DNA of 64,000 bases from Desulfocapsa sp. (GTDB taxonomy: Bacteria > Desulfobacterota > Desulfobulbia > Desulfobulbales > Desulfocapsaceae), in NCBI GenBank assembly GCA_024763035.1, contig JANTGG010000001.1:62001-126000 (forward strand), read 5' to 3'. Under the pieces are notes generated by a model. The model saw only the letters and a program-made list of their open reading frames with translations. It was not told the origin of the DNA and did not search any database. Position numbers and translations under genes: made by a program. Shown here piece by piece: positions 34,646 to 43,428 of this stretch. Positions within the stretch are counted from its first letter, which is position 1, and the number at the start of each line of letters is the position of its first letter.

Positions 34646-35098
34646 TCAGTTCTGCAGCTGCCAGTGACCGTATTGATCGCGACAGGCTGTGGAATAGACC
34701 GTTTCCCGCCGACCATCGATAACAGACTGGATCTCAGCCTGTCGACAGGGCTGGCTGGTTTGCGGATTGGAATATGCCGGCTGGGGGGTTACCTGGTAGC
34801 TGTTGCCGTTGTCAGGGTTTCGCCAGCTGTTGGTCTGCCCGGAAACACCGCGTTCGTATACGTGGTTTAACTGTTCCCTGTCATATTTATCCATCTCGTT
34901 GCCCACCATGTAGCCGAGCATGGTGCCGATGGCAGCTCCGATAAGGGTGGCTTCGGTGTTGTGTCCGATTGCCTGACCGGCCAGTGCACCGGCAACAGCA
35001 CCGCCCCCTGCACCCATCTGGGCTTTGTTGGGATTGGCACAAGATGACAGCAAGAGGGTCAGACTGAGAAGAACGGGAAGTATAAGTGTCTGTTTCAT
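34646..35098 (-). CDS. Glycine-zipper lipoprotein (150 aa)
   Basis: The lipobox LLSSC gives a lipidated Cys20. A glycine-zipper hairpin (MGAGGGAVAGALAGQAIG and ATLIGAAIGTMLGYMVGNEMD) follows, as in 17-kDa surface antigen/SlyB-like lipoproteins. The C-terminus with two cysteines (PCRQAEIQSVIDG, YSTACRDQYGHWQ) is a second small domain often paired with the zipper. Outer-membrane location is likely. It is the first gene of the yjbQ-ubiD-rluB run. Confidence 0.88.
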   Translation of the reverse strand: MKQTLILPVLLSLTLLLSSCANPNKAQMGAGGGAVAGALAGQAIGHNTEATLIGAAIGTMLGYMVGNEMDKYDREQLNHVYERGVSGQTNSWRNPDNGNSYQVTPQPAYSNPQTSQPCRQAEIQSVIDGRRETVYSTACRDQYGHWQLQN

Positions 35099-35187
35099 AA
35101 GTACTCCGTGTGATTGTGTTTAACTGCTAATATAACATATTGGTGCCTGAAAAAGTAGGTATGGCAGGGGAAATGTCAAATTGTTTT

Positions 35188-35586
35188 TCAGGTATGATCC
35201 CGGTAATAGTTGCCGAAAATTTGATCCATGCCGGTGATATGGTCGGTGATCCATTCCGACAGTTCCTGCCTGATTGCATTGACAAGATCGGGGGTGAGTC
35301 CTGACTTATTGAAGTCTTTATGGATTTCGTCAAAACGGGCTGTGAACACCCGGTGTGCGGTGAGCTGCTCTTCCATTCTGGGATAGTTGACTGTCTCCAT
35401 ATATTTTTCCTCCATGGCAAAATGCCTGGCAACGTATTGCTTGATCTGAGTCAGGAGGGTCTCTATGGCTGACGCTTTAAGCCCTTTTTTCACTGCTTCC
35501 AGCAATTCGTCGTTGAAACGGAAGAGCTGCTTATGTTGGGTGTCGATAATGGGTATGCCGATTTCATAGTCACTTTTCCAGTGCAT
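35188..35586 (-). CDS. Bacteriohemerythrin (132 aa)
   Basis: Di-iron ligands are seen in IPIIDTQHKQLF, the HFAMEEKYM helix, LTAHRVFTARF and ITDHITGMDQIF. This matches the single-domain oxygen-binding family, used by anaerobes to sense or scavenge O2. The ATG at 35586 gives the typical MHWKSDYEIG start and overlaps the end of cbpM by 17 bases. The link to a DnaJ-type chaperone suggests oxygen-stress protection. Confidence 0.93.
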   Translation of the reverse strand: MHWKSDYEIGIPIIDTQHKQLFRFNDELLEAVKKGLKASAIETLLTQIKQYVARHFAMEEKYMETVNYPRMEEQLTAHRVFTARFDEIHKDFNKSGLTPDLVNAIRQELSEWITDHITGMDQIFGNYYRDHT

Positions 35587-35890
35587 GGAGAATCTCCGGA
35601 TGTGATTGCCTGCGTCGCAGATCATCGATTTCTTCAAGCAGATCAAGGGCAAGGGCCGTTCCCGGCAGATTGATCCGCAGATCATTGTGAAGGCGGATGG
35701 AAATCTGGATACGTTTGATTTCCACTGCCCCAAAACGCCAGTCACCGGGGTGGCTTCCTTTGGGAGAAAGGATCCCTTCGTCAATCAGGTCGTGGATAAA
35801 CTGGGCACGTACTCTGCAGAGTCGACAGAGATCCCGCAGACGGTAGCTGCACTCTTCGTCAAAAACGGTACATTTAATTTCTGTTGTCAT
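35570..35890 (-). CDS. cbpM: CbpM-like chaperone modulator (106 aa)
   Basis: A MerR-like winged helix (YRLRDLCRLCRVRAQFIHDL, EGILSP) and the C-terminal DLLEEIDDLRRR helix identify CbpM. It binds the J domain of CbpA and restrains it. The start overlaps the cbpA stop by four bases (ATGA). This coupling supports fixed stoichiometry. Confidence 0.85.
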   Translation of the reverse strand: MTTEIKCTVFDEECSYRLRDLCRLCRVRAQFIHDLIDEGILSPKGSHPGDWRFGAVEIKRIQISIRLHNDLRINLPGTALALDLLEEIDDLRRRQSHPEILHALEK

Positions 35891-36855
35891 GAGCTCATTC
35901 CAAGGCTGCTGCGGGGGTTAAAGGGCATGGCTTCTGCCATGCTTTTATACAGCTCCCGCTGGGTATCGTTTTCCGGAGTTGGAACAATGACGGCCAGGGT
36001 CACGTACTGATCTCCGCTCATTTTGGTCGAAGCGATCCCTCTTCCTTTCAGGCGCATTTTCTTTCCTGTTTGGGAACCGGGTGGTATTTTTAACTCAACG
36101 GTGCCGCCGAGGGTGGGAACCGGTACGCTCGCACCAAGAGCTGCTTCCCAGGGAGTGATGGGCAGGGTGAGCAGGATATCCCGCTTATCCACAGTGAAAA
36201 AGGGGTGGCTGTTGAGGTTGATCTCCAGGTAGAGATCACCGTTTGCTCCATTGGCGGATCCCACTGCTCCCTGACCTTCCAGGCGAATCCGCTGTCCCTC
36301 GATGACTCCCTTGGGAATGGTGACGTTCAGGGTATGGGGGGTGGTTTTGACATGCCCCTTTGCGTCAACGGTCGGCCGCTGCAGAACCAGGCTCTGCTTG
36401 CTGCCCTTATAACTGTCTTCGAGGCTGATTGAGATCTTGGCATGTAGATCCTGTCCTTTCCCGTAGTAGGCTGACTGTCTACCCCCAAACTGCTCCTGCT
36501 GGTTGAATTCACTCTGTCTGCCAAAAAGGGATTCAAAGAAATCACTGAACTGGGAGGCGTCGGCTTCGGTGTACCCTCCTCCCTGAAATTCAAAGTTGTT
36601 ATCCCAGTCCGGTGGCGGGTTGAAATCCTGTCCTGCCTGCCAATTGCTGCCGAATTTGTCATAGGCGGCACGTTTTTCTGTGTCCTGCAGTACCTCGTAG
36701 GCCTCCCCCACCTCTTTAAAACGTTTTTCAGCGTCCGGGTCTTTGTTTACATCCGGGTGAAATTTACGGGCAAGCTTGCGATAGGCGCGTTTAACCTCAT
36801 CCTGAGTGGCGGTTTTTTCTATGCCCAGTGTGGTGTAATAGTCTTTAAATTCCAT
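35887..36855 (-). CDS. cbpA: Curved-DNA-binding DnaJ-family co-chaperone CbpA (322 aa)
   Basis: An N-terminal J domain (YYTTLGIEKTATQDEVKRAY, with HPD in KFHPDVNKDP) is followed by a Gly/Phe-poor linker and two C-terminal substrate-binding domains with no zinc-finger cysteines. It activates DnaK and, in E. coli, binds curved DNA. It opens the cbpA-cbpM-hemerythrin operon, divergent from aroK. Confidence 0.92.
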   Translation of the reverse strand: MEFKDYYTTLGIEKTATQDEVKRAYRKLARKFHPDVNKDPDAEKRFKEVGEAYEVLQDTEKRAAYDKFGSNWQAGQDFNPPPDWDNNFEFQGGGYTEADASQFSDFFESLFGRQSEFNQQEQFGGRQSAYYGKGQDLHAKISISLEDSYKGSKQSLVLQRPTVDAKGHVKTTPHTLNVTIPKGVIEGQRIRLEGQGAVGSANGANGDLYLEINLNSHPFFTVDKRDILLTLPITPWEAALGASVPVPTLGGTVELKIPPGSQTGKKMRLKGRGIASTKMSGDQYVTLAVIVPTPENDTQRELYKSMAEAMPFNPRSSLGMSS

Positions 36856-36921
36856 AATGATTTCCTGCCGTTTGTAACCGAACAGTTTTCTGGAGAAAAT
36901 ATTTTCCAGCTTGATCTTATC

Positions 36922-36951
36922 TTGACACAGTTTTATCTTACCGCATACTAT
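36922..36951 (+). promoter_or_regulatory. Candidate sigma-70 promoter of aroK operon
   Basis: TTGACA (36922-36927) and TACTAT (36946-36951) are separated by 18 bases, ending about 24 bases before the aroK GTG. An alternate -10, TATACT, lies a few bases further on. A near-palindrome CTGGAGAAAATATTTTCCAG lies upstream and could bind a regulator. Confidence 0.55.
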
Positions 36952-36974
36952 ACTAATTTAAAGGGAAAAACGAC

Positions 36975-37508
36975 GTGGAAGAATGTGTATATCTGATCGG
37001 CTGCCGGGCAGTGGGGAAAACCAGTATCGGGACAGCTCTCGCCAGACGACTCGGTTATGAATTTCTGGATAGTGATGCGCTGGTTGTTGAAAAAACAGGG
37101 GCGTCCATAGCAATTGTTGTGTCAGAGGAAGGCTGGGCTGGTTTTCGTAAGTATGAACGGCAGGTACTCAGCGAATTGTCCGGCAGAAAACGAACGGTTG
37201 TTGCCACCGGCGGCGGAGCTGTTCTCCATCGTGAAATCTGGTCACGTCTGAAAGAGGAAGGAAGGGTTGTCTGGCTCACTGCAGATACTGATATTCTCTG
37301 TGAACGCCTCCAAAAAGATGCCCGGTCTAAAAGTCAGCGTCCCAGTTTGACCGGGAAAGATGTTTGTCAGGAACTGCGGGAGGTTCTTATAGAACGGCGC
37401 CCGTATTATCAGGAACTAGCCGATTATACTGTGGATTGCAGTACCTTGACGCTTGCTCAGGCAGTGGGCAGCGTTGAGAAAGTGTGCAGGTTGGCAGAAA
37501 AGGAATAG
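36975..37508 (+). CDS. aroK: Shikimate kinase (177 aa)
   Basis: The enzyme phosphorylates shikimate in aromatic amino-acid synthesis. The Walker A region reads GCRAVGKTSIG, with Ala in place of the usual third glycine of GxxGxGK. The substrate residues in FLDSDALV, GWAGFRKYE and ATGGGAVL are conserved, and the lid Arg is present (SQRPSL). Translation starts at GTG. The stop lies three bases before aroC. Confidence 0.93.
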   Translation: MEECVYLIGCRAVGKTSIGTALARRLGYEFLDSDALVVEKTGASIAIVVSEEGWAGFRKYERQVLSELSGRKRTVVATGGGAVLHREIWSRLKEEGRVVWLTADTDILCERLQKDARSKSQRPSLTGKDVCQELREVLIERRPYYQELADYTVDCSTLTLAQAVGSVEKVCRLAEKE

Positions 37509-37511
37509 AAA

Positions 37512-38588
37512 ATGGCGGGAAATACATTTGGAAAGGCTTTTCGGGTAACGACCTGGGGAGAATCGCACGGCACTGGAGTGGGAGCTGTAATCGATGGCTG
37601 TCCTCCCGGGATTGTCCTTGATCCTCTGTTGCTGCAGGCTGAAATGGACAGGAGACGTCCCGGTCAGGGAGGAGCGTCGAGCCCCCGTAAAGAACCTGAC
37701 AGGATTGAACTGCTTTCCGGAATTTTTACCCCCGAGGGAGAAGAGCTGCCGCAAACCACCGGTACTCCGATTTCCCTTGCCATTTTTAATAAGGATGCCC
37801 ATTCAAAGTCCTATGATACGCTGCGTGATATTTTTCGCCCCGGTCATGGCGACATCACCTATCTCAAGAAATACGGCATTCGCGATCATCGCGGCGGCGG
37901 ACGGGCGTCAGCCCGGGAAACAGCGGCCCGTGTTGCTGCCGGGGCTGTTGCCAAACAGGTCCTTCTTGCACATAATGTCGAGGTCTGTGCCTATACAGTT
38001 GCCCTTGGCGGAGTGAAAATAAAGACACGTGATCTGCAGATTCTCGGTGATAATCGCTTTTTCTGCCCTGACTCGGAAGCTGCTGAAAAAATGGAGGAAC
38101 GGGTTCTTGAAGTACGGAAACAGGGGGATACACTTGGGGGAATCGTTGAGATTACAGCATCGTGTCCTGCAGGTCTTGGAGAACCTGTCTTTGATAAGCT
38201 CGAAGCCGAACTTGCCCATGGTCTGATGTCCATTGGAGCAGTGAAGGGTGTGGAAGTGGGAGCGGGATTCGGGGTGGCGGAGATGCTTGGTTCTGAAAAT
38301 AATGATTCCATTATCCCTGACGGATTTTCCGGCAATAATGCTGGAGGGATTCTGGCAGGTATCTCCAATGGTGATACCATTGTTCTTCGCGTTGCGGTGA
38401 AACCTATTCCTTCCATCGCCAAAGTCCAGAAAAGTATTAATCTTGCAAATGAAGAAGTGGAAATTCAGGTGGGCGGTCGGCATGATATCTCTGCAATTCC
38501 CCGTATTATTCCAGTGTGTGAGGCAATGGTGCGGTTGACCCTTGTTGACCATCTTCTTCGCCAGACTGCACTGTTGCGGGGGGAGTAG
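37512..38588 (+). CDS. aroC: Chorismate synthase (358 aa)
   Basis: This FMN-dependent enzyme turns EPSP into chorismate. It has the family start TFGKAFRVTTWGESHGTGVG, then RRRPGQGG, HGDITYLKKYGIRDHRGGGR and the RHDISAIPRI end. The alternative name for the step fits the adjacent shikimate kinase gene. It is followed seven bases later by glgA. Confidence 0.96.
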   Translation: MAGNTFGKAFRVTTWGESHGTGVGAVIDGCPPGIVLDPLLLQAEMDRRRPGQGGASSPRKEPDRIELLSGIFTPEGEELPQTTGTPISLAIFNKDAHSKSYDTLRDIFRPGHGDITYLKKYGIRDHRGGGRASARETAARVAAGAVAKQVLLAHNVEVCAYTVALGGVKIKTRDLQILGDNRFFCPDSEAAEKMEERVLEVRKQGDTLGGIVEITASCPAGLGEPVFDKLEAELAHGLMSIGAVKGVEVGAGFGVAEMLGSENNDSIIPDGFSGNNAGGILAGISNGDTIVLRVAVKPIPSIAKVQKSINLANEEVEIQVGGRHDISAIPRIIPVCEAMVRLTLVDHLLRQTALLRGE

Positions 38589-38594
38589 CCAACC

Positions 38595-40244
38595 ATGAGC
38601 AGACCACAGGGAGCACTGCGTCAGATATGGATGGTGAGCCGGGAGTACGGAGCCCTTGCCGGTGCTGGAGGGGTGAAGGATGTTGTCCCGCAGCTGGCTC
38701 AGACACTTGCCAGATGGAATGGGCGTTCTGTTCATGTTGTTTTGCCGTGTTATGGTTTTATGGATCCGGAAGCACGCGGGTTTCAGCTTCTCTCCGATCC
38801 TTTGCAGGACGAGGGGGTGCTCAGGTTTGATGTGGATCTTAATTACAGCAGTCAGGAGCGTCGGGAGCAGGTACGGGTGTGGAAGGCTGTTAAAAACCGG
38901 GTGCATCTCTACCTTATAGAGGCACAGCGTTTTTCTGAAAAGCAGTCTGTTTATACCTACACCGAAGCGGAGGAAAAAAAGGCATCTTGGAAGAAGGCGG
39001 GAGAGGGGCATTACGACTACTTTGCCATGAACATCCTGCTGCAGAAAGCAAGTCTTGATCTTATGATGATTCTGCGGGTACGTCCGGATGTGATTCATTG
39101 CCACGATGGACACACTGCGGTTCTGCCCGCCCTTATCGCAGAGCATCCCGGGATACGGCATTATTTTCGGGATACAGGGACTGTGGTGACCATTCATAAT
39201 GCAGGCAAGGGGTATCATCAGGAAGTGGCAGACCTTGAATTTGCAAAGGAGTGTACCGGATTGCCCATGCGGGTTGTGGTCAGCAGCCGTCTGGGGCTCA
39301 GTTTTGACCCTTTCCTTGCCGCTGCCGGTACTGCAGTAATGAATACCGTCAGTGGAAATTATGCCAGGGAACTGCAGGAAAGCAGTGATGATGAGCTCAC
39401 CGGCTGGCTGGGACAGACCCTTTTGAAACGGGGAGTACTTCTCGAAGGGGTAACCAACGGTATCGACCCGGAGGAATGTTCGCCAAAAGATCATGAGAAA
39501 AGTGGAATCGCCGCTCCCTATGATCCTCTGGATGTTTCATCCCTTTCAGGAAAAAAACTCTGCAAACAGGCCATGCTCGATCTGGTTGCAAGGGGTAGGG
39601 TTGTGCCGGGAGTTGAACGTTCCGGGTATCTTGATCCTGACCCTTCTGTTCCACTTCTTACCTTTATCGGACGTCTCAGTGAACAAAAGGGTGTTGATGT
39701 GCTTATCGGGGCTCTCACAGAAATGCTTGCCGCCGACAGAGGATTTTCTTTTTTACTGCTCGGCTCCGGAGGACGGACAGAAGAAATCGCCCTTGCAAAT
39801 CTGGCTGAAAAAAGAGAGAATCTTGGAAGGGTCTGTATCTTACGCGGTTTCAGCCCGGCTCTCGCCAATAAAATCTACGCAGCGGGAGATTTCTTTTTGA
39901 TACCGTCACAGTATGAACCCTGTGGGCTCACCGATTTCATGGCGCAGCTCTTTGGCAATCTACCCGTCGTTCATCGTGTCGGAGGATTGGTCAAGGTGAT
40001 TCACGGCAGAACCGGATTCAGCTACGGGGAGCAGACTGCGGCAGCTCTTTGCAGTGTGATTCGTCAGGCACTGTCTGTCTATCGCACGGACAAAGAGACT
40101 CTGCACAGGATGCAGGCACAGGCTGTGCAGACGATACTTGACAGACATACCTGGGACACGGTGAGTAAGAAATATCTGAAACTTTATAAAAAGGCGAGGG
40201 CAGTAAGAGTCCTGCAGGTGCAAACGACAGATCAAACCATATAA
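38595..40244 (+). CDS. glgA: Glycogen/starch synthase, GT5 (549 aa)
   Basis: GlgA elongates alpha-1,4-glucan from ADP- or UDP-glucose. The N-terminal donor loop, normally KTGGLGDV, reads AGAGGVKDVV here. The rest is canonical: VIHCHDGHTAVLPAL, TNGIDPEECSP, the C-terminal TFIGRLSEQKGVDVLIGAL and SQYEPCGLTDFMAQLFGNLPVVHRVGGL. The co-directional aroK-aroC-glgA-gap order is an unusual mixture. Confidence 0.92.
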   Translation: MSRPQGALRQIWMVSREYGALAGAGGVKDVVPQLAQTLARWNGRSVHVVLPCYGFMDPEARGFQLLSDPLQDEGVLRFDVDLNYSSQERREQVRVWKAVKNRVHLYLIEAQRFSEKQSVYTYTEAEEKKASWKKAGEGHYDYFAMNILLQKASLDLMMILRVRPDVIHCHDGHTAVLPALIAEHPGIRHYFRDTGTVVTIHNAGKGYHQEVADLEFAKECTGLPMRVVVSSRLGLSFDPFLAAAGTAVMNTVSGNYARELQESSDDELTGWLGQTLLKRGVLLEGVTNGIDPEECSPKDHEKSGIAAPYDPLDVSSLSGKKLCKQAMLDLVARGRVVPGVERSGYLDPDPSVPLLTFIGRLSEQKGVDVLIGALTEMLAADRGFSFLLLGSGGRTEEIALANLAEKRENLGRVCILRGFSPALANKIYAAGDFFLIPSQYEPCGLTDFMAQLFGNLPVVHRVGGLVKVIHGRTGFSYGEQTAAALCSVIRQALSVYRTDKETLHRMQAQAVQTILDRHTWDTVSKKYLKLYKKARAVRVLQVQTTDQTI

Positions 40245-40255
40245 GGAGACAGGGT

Positions 40256-41260
40256 ATGACAATTAAAGTGGGAATAAATGGCTTCGGCCGTATCGGCAGG
40301 AGTATTTTTCGGGCAATTGCCAGAGATTCTGCGTTTAGTGATATTGAAATCGTTGCCATCAACGATCTGACAGATAATGCAACCCTTGCTCACCTTCTGA
40401 AATATGATTCAGTGATGGGAGTGTATGAGCCTGAGGTTGAAAGTGATGATGACGGCATTCTCGTTGGTGGCCGTCATATTCAGGTCACAGATCATCGAAA
40501 CCCTGCAGATATCCCCTGGGGGGATTCCGAGGTGGAGTATGTTGCTGAATGTACGGGGCTCTTCCGTGACAGTGACAGCGCCAGAAAGCATATCAGTGGT
40601 GGGGCGAAAAAGGTGCTTATCTCAGCTCCTGCCAAAGGGGGGATCAAGACCTTTGTGATGGGAGTGAATGAAGATGAATATGACGCCACCGAGCACCATG
40701 TGGTTTCCAATGCCTCCTGCACCACAAACTGTCTTGCTCCCTTTGCCAAGGTGATCCTGGATAATTTCGGGATTAAACACGGTCTGATGACCACCGTTCA
40801 TGCCTATACCGGTGATCAGCGTCTGCTGGATTTTCCCCATTCCGATCTGCGCCGGGCCCGGGCAGCAGCCATGTCCATGATTCCCACCAGTACCGGGGCT
40901 GCCGCAGCTGTGGCCCTTGTTATCCCGGAACTTAAGGGAAAGTTCGACGGTCTTGCCGTGCGGGTACCGACGCCCAATGTATCACTGGTGGATGCCGTGA
41001 TGGAAGTGGAACGGGAGACGTCTGTGAACGAGGTAAATCAGGCATTGAAAGAGGCGGCAAACCGTTTTCTCGGCTACACCGATCTTCCCCTTGTTTCCGT
41101 GGATTTCCAGGGCAACGGACATTCTTCAATTGTTGACGGACAGTCCACAAAGGTCATCGGCACATCGGTGAAGGTGATGAGCTGGTATGATAATGAGTGG
41201 GGCTATTCCAACCGGATGCTTGATCTGATTCTTCATATGGACGCCAATAAAGCGTTGTAG
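40256..41260 (+). CDS. gap: Glyceraldehyde-3-phosphate dehydrogenase (334 aa)
   Basis: The NAD motif INGFGRIGRSIFRAI and the catalytic SNASCTTNCLAP (Cys near 151) are present, as are TVHAYTGDQRLLD and NEWGYSNRM. AAGGAGACAGGGT precedes the ATG. No pgk or tpi gene follows, so it is not part of a standard glycolytic operon. Confidence 0.96.
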   Translation: MTIKVGINGFGRIGRSIFRAIARDSAFSDIEIVAINDLTDNATLAHLLKYDSVMGVYEPEVESDDDGILVGGRHIQVTDHRNPADIPWGDSEVEYVAECTGLFRDSDSARKHISGGAKKVLISAPAKGGIKTFVMGVNEDEYDATEHHVVSNASCTTNCLAPFAKVILDNFGIKHGLMTTVHAYTGDQRLLDFPHSDLRRARAAAMSMIPTSTGAAAAVALVIPELKGKFDGLAVRVPTPNVSLVDAVMEVERETSVNEVNQALKEAANRFLGYTDLPLVSVDFQGNGHSSIVDGQSTKVIGTSVKVMSWYDNEWGYSNRMLDLILHMDANKAL

Positions 41261-41412
41261 CAGAAAATAGCGTGGTGTATTCAAGCTCTTTAATAAATAC
41301 TTGAATGCAAATGGAAAATGGTGTAGGAAATAGTGGTGAAAATTTTTGGGGTGCAAACCCCCGTGAATTGTATTTATCCATTAATTCCAACATTTTTCAG
41401 CAGGAGAAGGGT

Positions 41413-42159
41413 ATGAAGAAAACAGTTATAGGATCAGTGTGTGCAGGGTTGTTGATGGCAGGGACCGCATTTGCCAGTGGTCATGGTGCTCAGTGGGGGT
41501 ATACCGGACATAAGGCCGCGGAGTACTGGGGGGACTTGTCGCCCGCCTATGCCATCTGTAAAAAGGGCCTGAACCAGTCTCCAATCGATATCACCAATAC
41601 CATTGAGGCGAATCTTCCCCCGCTTGTCTTTCAGTATAACACCAGCACAGTGGATATGATTGATAACGGGCATACTGTGCAGGTCAATTATGCACCGGGT
41701 TCCACCCTCACTGTTGACGGACACACCTTCCAGCTGATTCAGTTCCATTTCCATACTCCCAGTGAAAATGCGGTGGATGGAAATCTCTATCCCATGGAAG
41801 CACATCTTGTACATGCAGATGCGGAAGGCCATCTGGCCGTTGTGGCAGTATTCTTTGAAGAGGGCGCCTCAAATCCCCTGCTTGATAAACTCTGGCCCAA
41901 TATGCCGACCAAGGTGGGCGAGACAACAACACTTGCCGACATGAGCTATGATGTCAACGAGATGTTGCCCCGCGACCATTCCTACTATCATTTCAATGGT
42001 TCGCTGACCACTCCTCCCTGTTCACAGGGCGTGTACTGGTTTGTCTTGAAGACTCCCGCCACGGGGTCCCGGGCGCAGTTCCAGAAATTCCATGATGTTA
42101 TCGGTTCTGACAACAATCGCCCGCTGCAGCTGAGAAATGCACGACCTGTTTTACGGTAG
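41413..42159 (+). CDS. Periplasmic alpha-carbonic anhydrase (248 aa)
   Basis: A Sec signal peptide (about 1-21, ending AFA) precedes the mature enzyme. Zinc histidines are in LIQFHFHTPSENAVDG and MEAHLVHAD, with the LTTPPCSQGVYWFVL segment of the alpha class. It hydrates CO2 in the periplasm. The ATG at 41413 is preceded by GGAGAAGG and gives a normal signal; a longer in-frame reading is rejected. A terminator follows. Confidence 0.94.
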   Translation: MKKTVIGSVCAGLLMAGTAFASGHGAQWGYTGHKAAEYWGDLSPAYAICKKGLNQSPIDITNTIEANLPPLVFQYNTSTVDMIDNGHTVQVNYAPGSTLTVDGHTFQLIQFHFHTPSENAVDGNLYPMEAHLVHADAEGHLAVVAVFFEEGASNPLLDKLWPNMPTKVGETTTLADMSYDVNEMLPRDHSYYHFNGSLTTPPCSQGVYWFVLKTPATGSRAQFQKFHDVIGSDNNRPLQLRNARPVLR

Positions 42160-42192
42160 TTTTTGTTCCTGACAGATTCTGCCCCAGCACTG

Positions 42193-42231
42193 CGCCCCGA
42201 AGGACTTGTCTTTCGGGGCGTTTCTTCTTTT
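42193..42231 (+). terminator. Terminator after the carbonic anhydrase gene
   Basis: CGCCCCGAAGGAC pairs with GTCTTTCGGGGCG around TT, then a T-rich tail. From 42232 to 42433 I see no gene or clear site other than a small CCGGATAATTATTCCGG palindrome. Confidence 0.85.
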
Positions 42232-42433
42232 GTGGAGAGAAGATCCTTGTTTCTCCCTGAAAAATAGCAGATACTGTAAAAAAGTTATGTTTTATTCTCA
42301 AACAGATGTCATGACAGACGCAAGTTTTCTGTAAATGCTGCAGGTAACAGCCCGGGCATTGCAACAGGTGGCAGCGGTACACCGGATAATTATTCCGGAT
42401 CTCAGTGGTATGGGCATCAGCTAAGAAATTTTT

Positions 42434-42583
42434 AGCACCGGTGATGAACGGTAAGCCAGCATAAGTACCTTATAAATTCTTTTCAAAAAAGCGCGAAAAC
42501 AATTTATAAGGTACTAACACCGGTGATGAACGGTAGGTCGGCACTCTTTTCAGTACCCCCTTGAGTGGTATAAGTGCTTTATT
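42434..42583 (+). repeat. Intergenic repeat element, copy 4, double
   Basis: A short-form arm (AGCACCGGTGATGAACGGTA with AAGCCAGCATAAGT) starts at 42434. A full core follows from 42516: AACACCGGTGATGAACGGTA, GGTCGGCACTCTTTTCAGTA and CCCCCTTGAGTGGTATAAGTGC. A 15-base perfect inverted repeat lies between them. Confidence 0.85.
42464..42515. repeat. Perfect 15-base inverted repeat inside copy 4
   Basis: AGTACCTTATAAATT (42464-42478) is the exact reverse complement of AATTTATAAGGTACT (42501-42515), with a 22-base A-rich loop. It joins two ACCGGTGATGAACGGTA arms. Confidence 0.9.
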
Positions 42584-42621
42584 CGGTTTCCCAAATTGAC
42601 CACCTGCTCATGAAAACATAT

Positions 42622-42650
42622 TTGACAGTTATATGTTGCAGAACTATGTT
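42622..42650 (+). promoter_or_regulatory. Candidate promoter of the toxin-antitoxin operon
   Basis: TTGACA (42622-42627) and TATGTT (42645-42650) are spaced by 17 bases. Directly after lie two copies of TATGGTT(G/A)AT, a plausible antitoxin operator. Confidence 0.55.
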
Positions 42651-42686
42651 AACTCGTATGGTTGATATGGTTAATTGGAGGGTCTT

Positions 42687-42980
42687 ATGGAAAGAGTAAT
42701 AGATGTTACGGTGGCGCGAAGGCAGCTTGGCACCATACTTGATGAGGTTTTTCATAAAAAAGACATTATTACAATTCAGAGGAAGGGAAAGTCTCTCGCG
42801 AAAATTATTCCACTTGAGAGTGAAGGGTCAGCCAATAATGCTTTGTCCCCTTCCCAATTGGCATTACTACATGAAATGGAAGCGTTACCCGTGGTCTCAG
42901 TGGACAGTGATCCTACAGATATTCTGCGATTGATGAGGGAAAAGAAAAGATTAAAAGCAGGTGGAAAATATGGAAAGTAA
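42687..42980 (+). CDS. Phd/YefM-type antitoxin (97 aa)
   Basis: The protein begins with IDVTVARRQLGTILDEVFHKKD and KGKSLAKIIPL, the DNA-binding half of the Phd/YefM fold; the C-terminal half is less ordered and would neutralise the toxin. GGAGGG lies four bases before the ATG at 42687. The last ten codons overlap the toxin start. Confidence 0.85.
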   Translation: MERVIDVTVARRQLGTILDEVFHKKDIITIQRKGKSLAKIIPLESEGSANNALSPSQLALLHEMEALPVVSVDSDPTDILRLMREKKRLKAGGKYGK

Positions 42981-43428
42981 GACATTTGTATTAGATGCAA
43001 ATGTCTTTCTGGAATACATATTTAATCGTCAACTTGCCCATATTTCTCGCCAGCTCATAAAATGCGCAATCCTGAAAGAGAACCGGATCATTGTCCCAAG
43101 CTTGCTGCTGGACGAGATTACAGAGGTGCTGTGCGGAAACTTAAATGACGCTGAAGTTGTCAAAAAGCATCTCTGTTATATTGACCATCTTGCTACAGAA
43201 AATGTGATCAAGATTGTCGTCCCAAATTGTAAGGTACGAATGAAAGCTATTGAAATAGCAAGAACAGGAAATAAGAAAAGCGGTTTCCCTGAGTTCAGTG
43301 ATTCATTATATCACGCTCTAGCTATCTTGAGTGGTGCTATTTTCATAACGAATGACATAAAGCATTATCGCAAAGTAAAACAATTCGGAAGTATTGAAAA
43401 ATTGTCTAACACCGGTGAAGAACGGTAA
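42970..43428 (+). CDS. PIN-domain toxin (152 aa)
   Basis: PIN domains cut RNA with a metal site. The acidic residues are Asp9 (VLDANVF), Glu49 (DEITEVL), Asp111 (EFSDSLYHALAI) and Asp129 (FITNDIKHYRK). It overlaps the antitoxin by 11 bases. Its last seven residues (SNTGEER) and stop codon are encoded by the repeat element at 43406, so the original C-terminus was probably replaced or extended by that element. Being VapC-like, it could cleave tRNA, but the target is unknown. Confidence 0.88.
   Translation: MESKTFVLDANVFLEYIFNRQLAHISRQLIKCAILKENRIIVPSLLLDEITEVLCGNLNDAEVVKKHLCYIDHLATENVIKIVVPNCKVRMKAIEIARTGNKKSGFPEFSDSLYHALAILSGAIFITNDIKHYRKVKQFGSIEKLSNTGEER

Noticed and set aside
37908..39494. 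Open frame of 528 codons on the minus strand
   Set aside because: It is the antisense of aroC and glgA, both unmistakable on the plus strand; its translation has no domain and no ribosome site.
42233..42433. Possible tRNA or small RNA gene downstream of the carbonic anhydrase
   Set aside because: No T-loop motif or cloverleaf pairing found; only a small CCGGAT palindrome.
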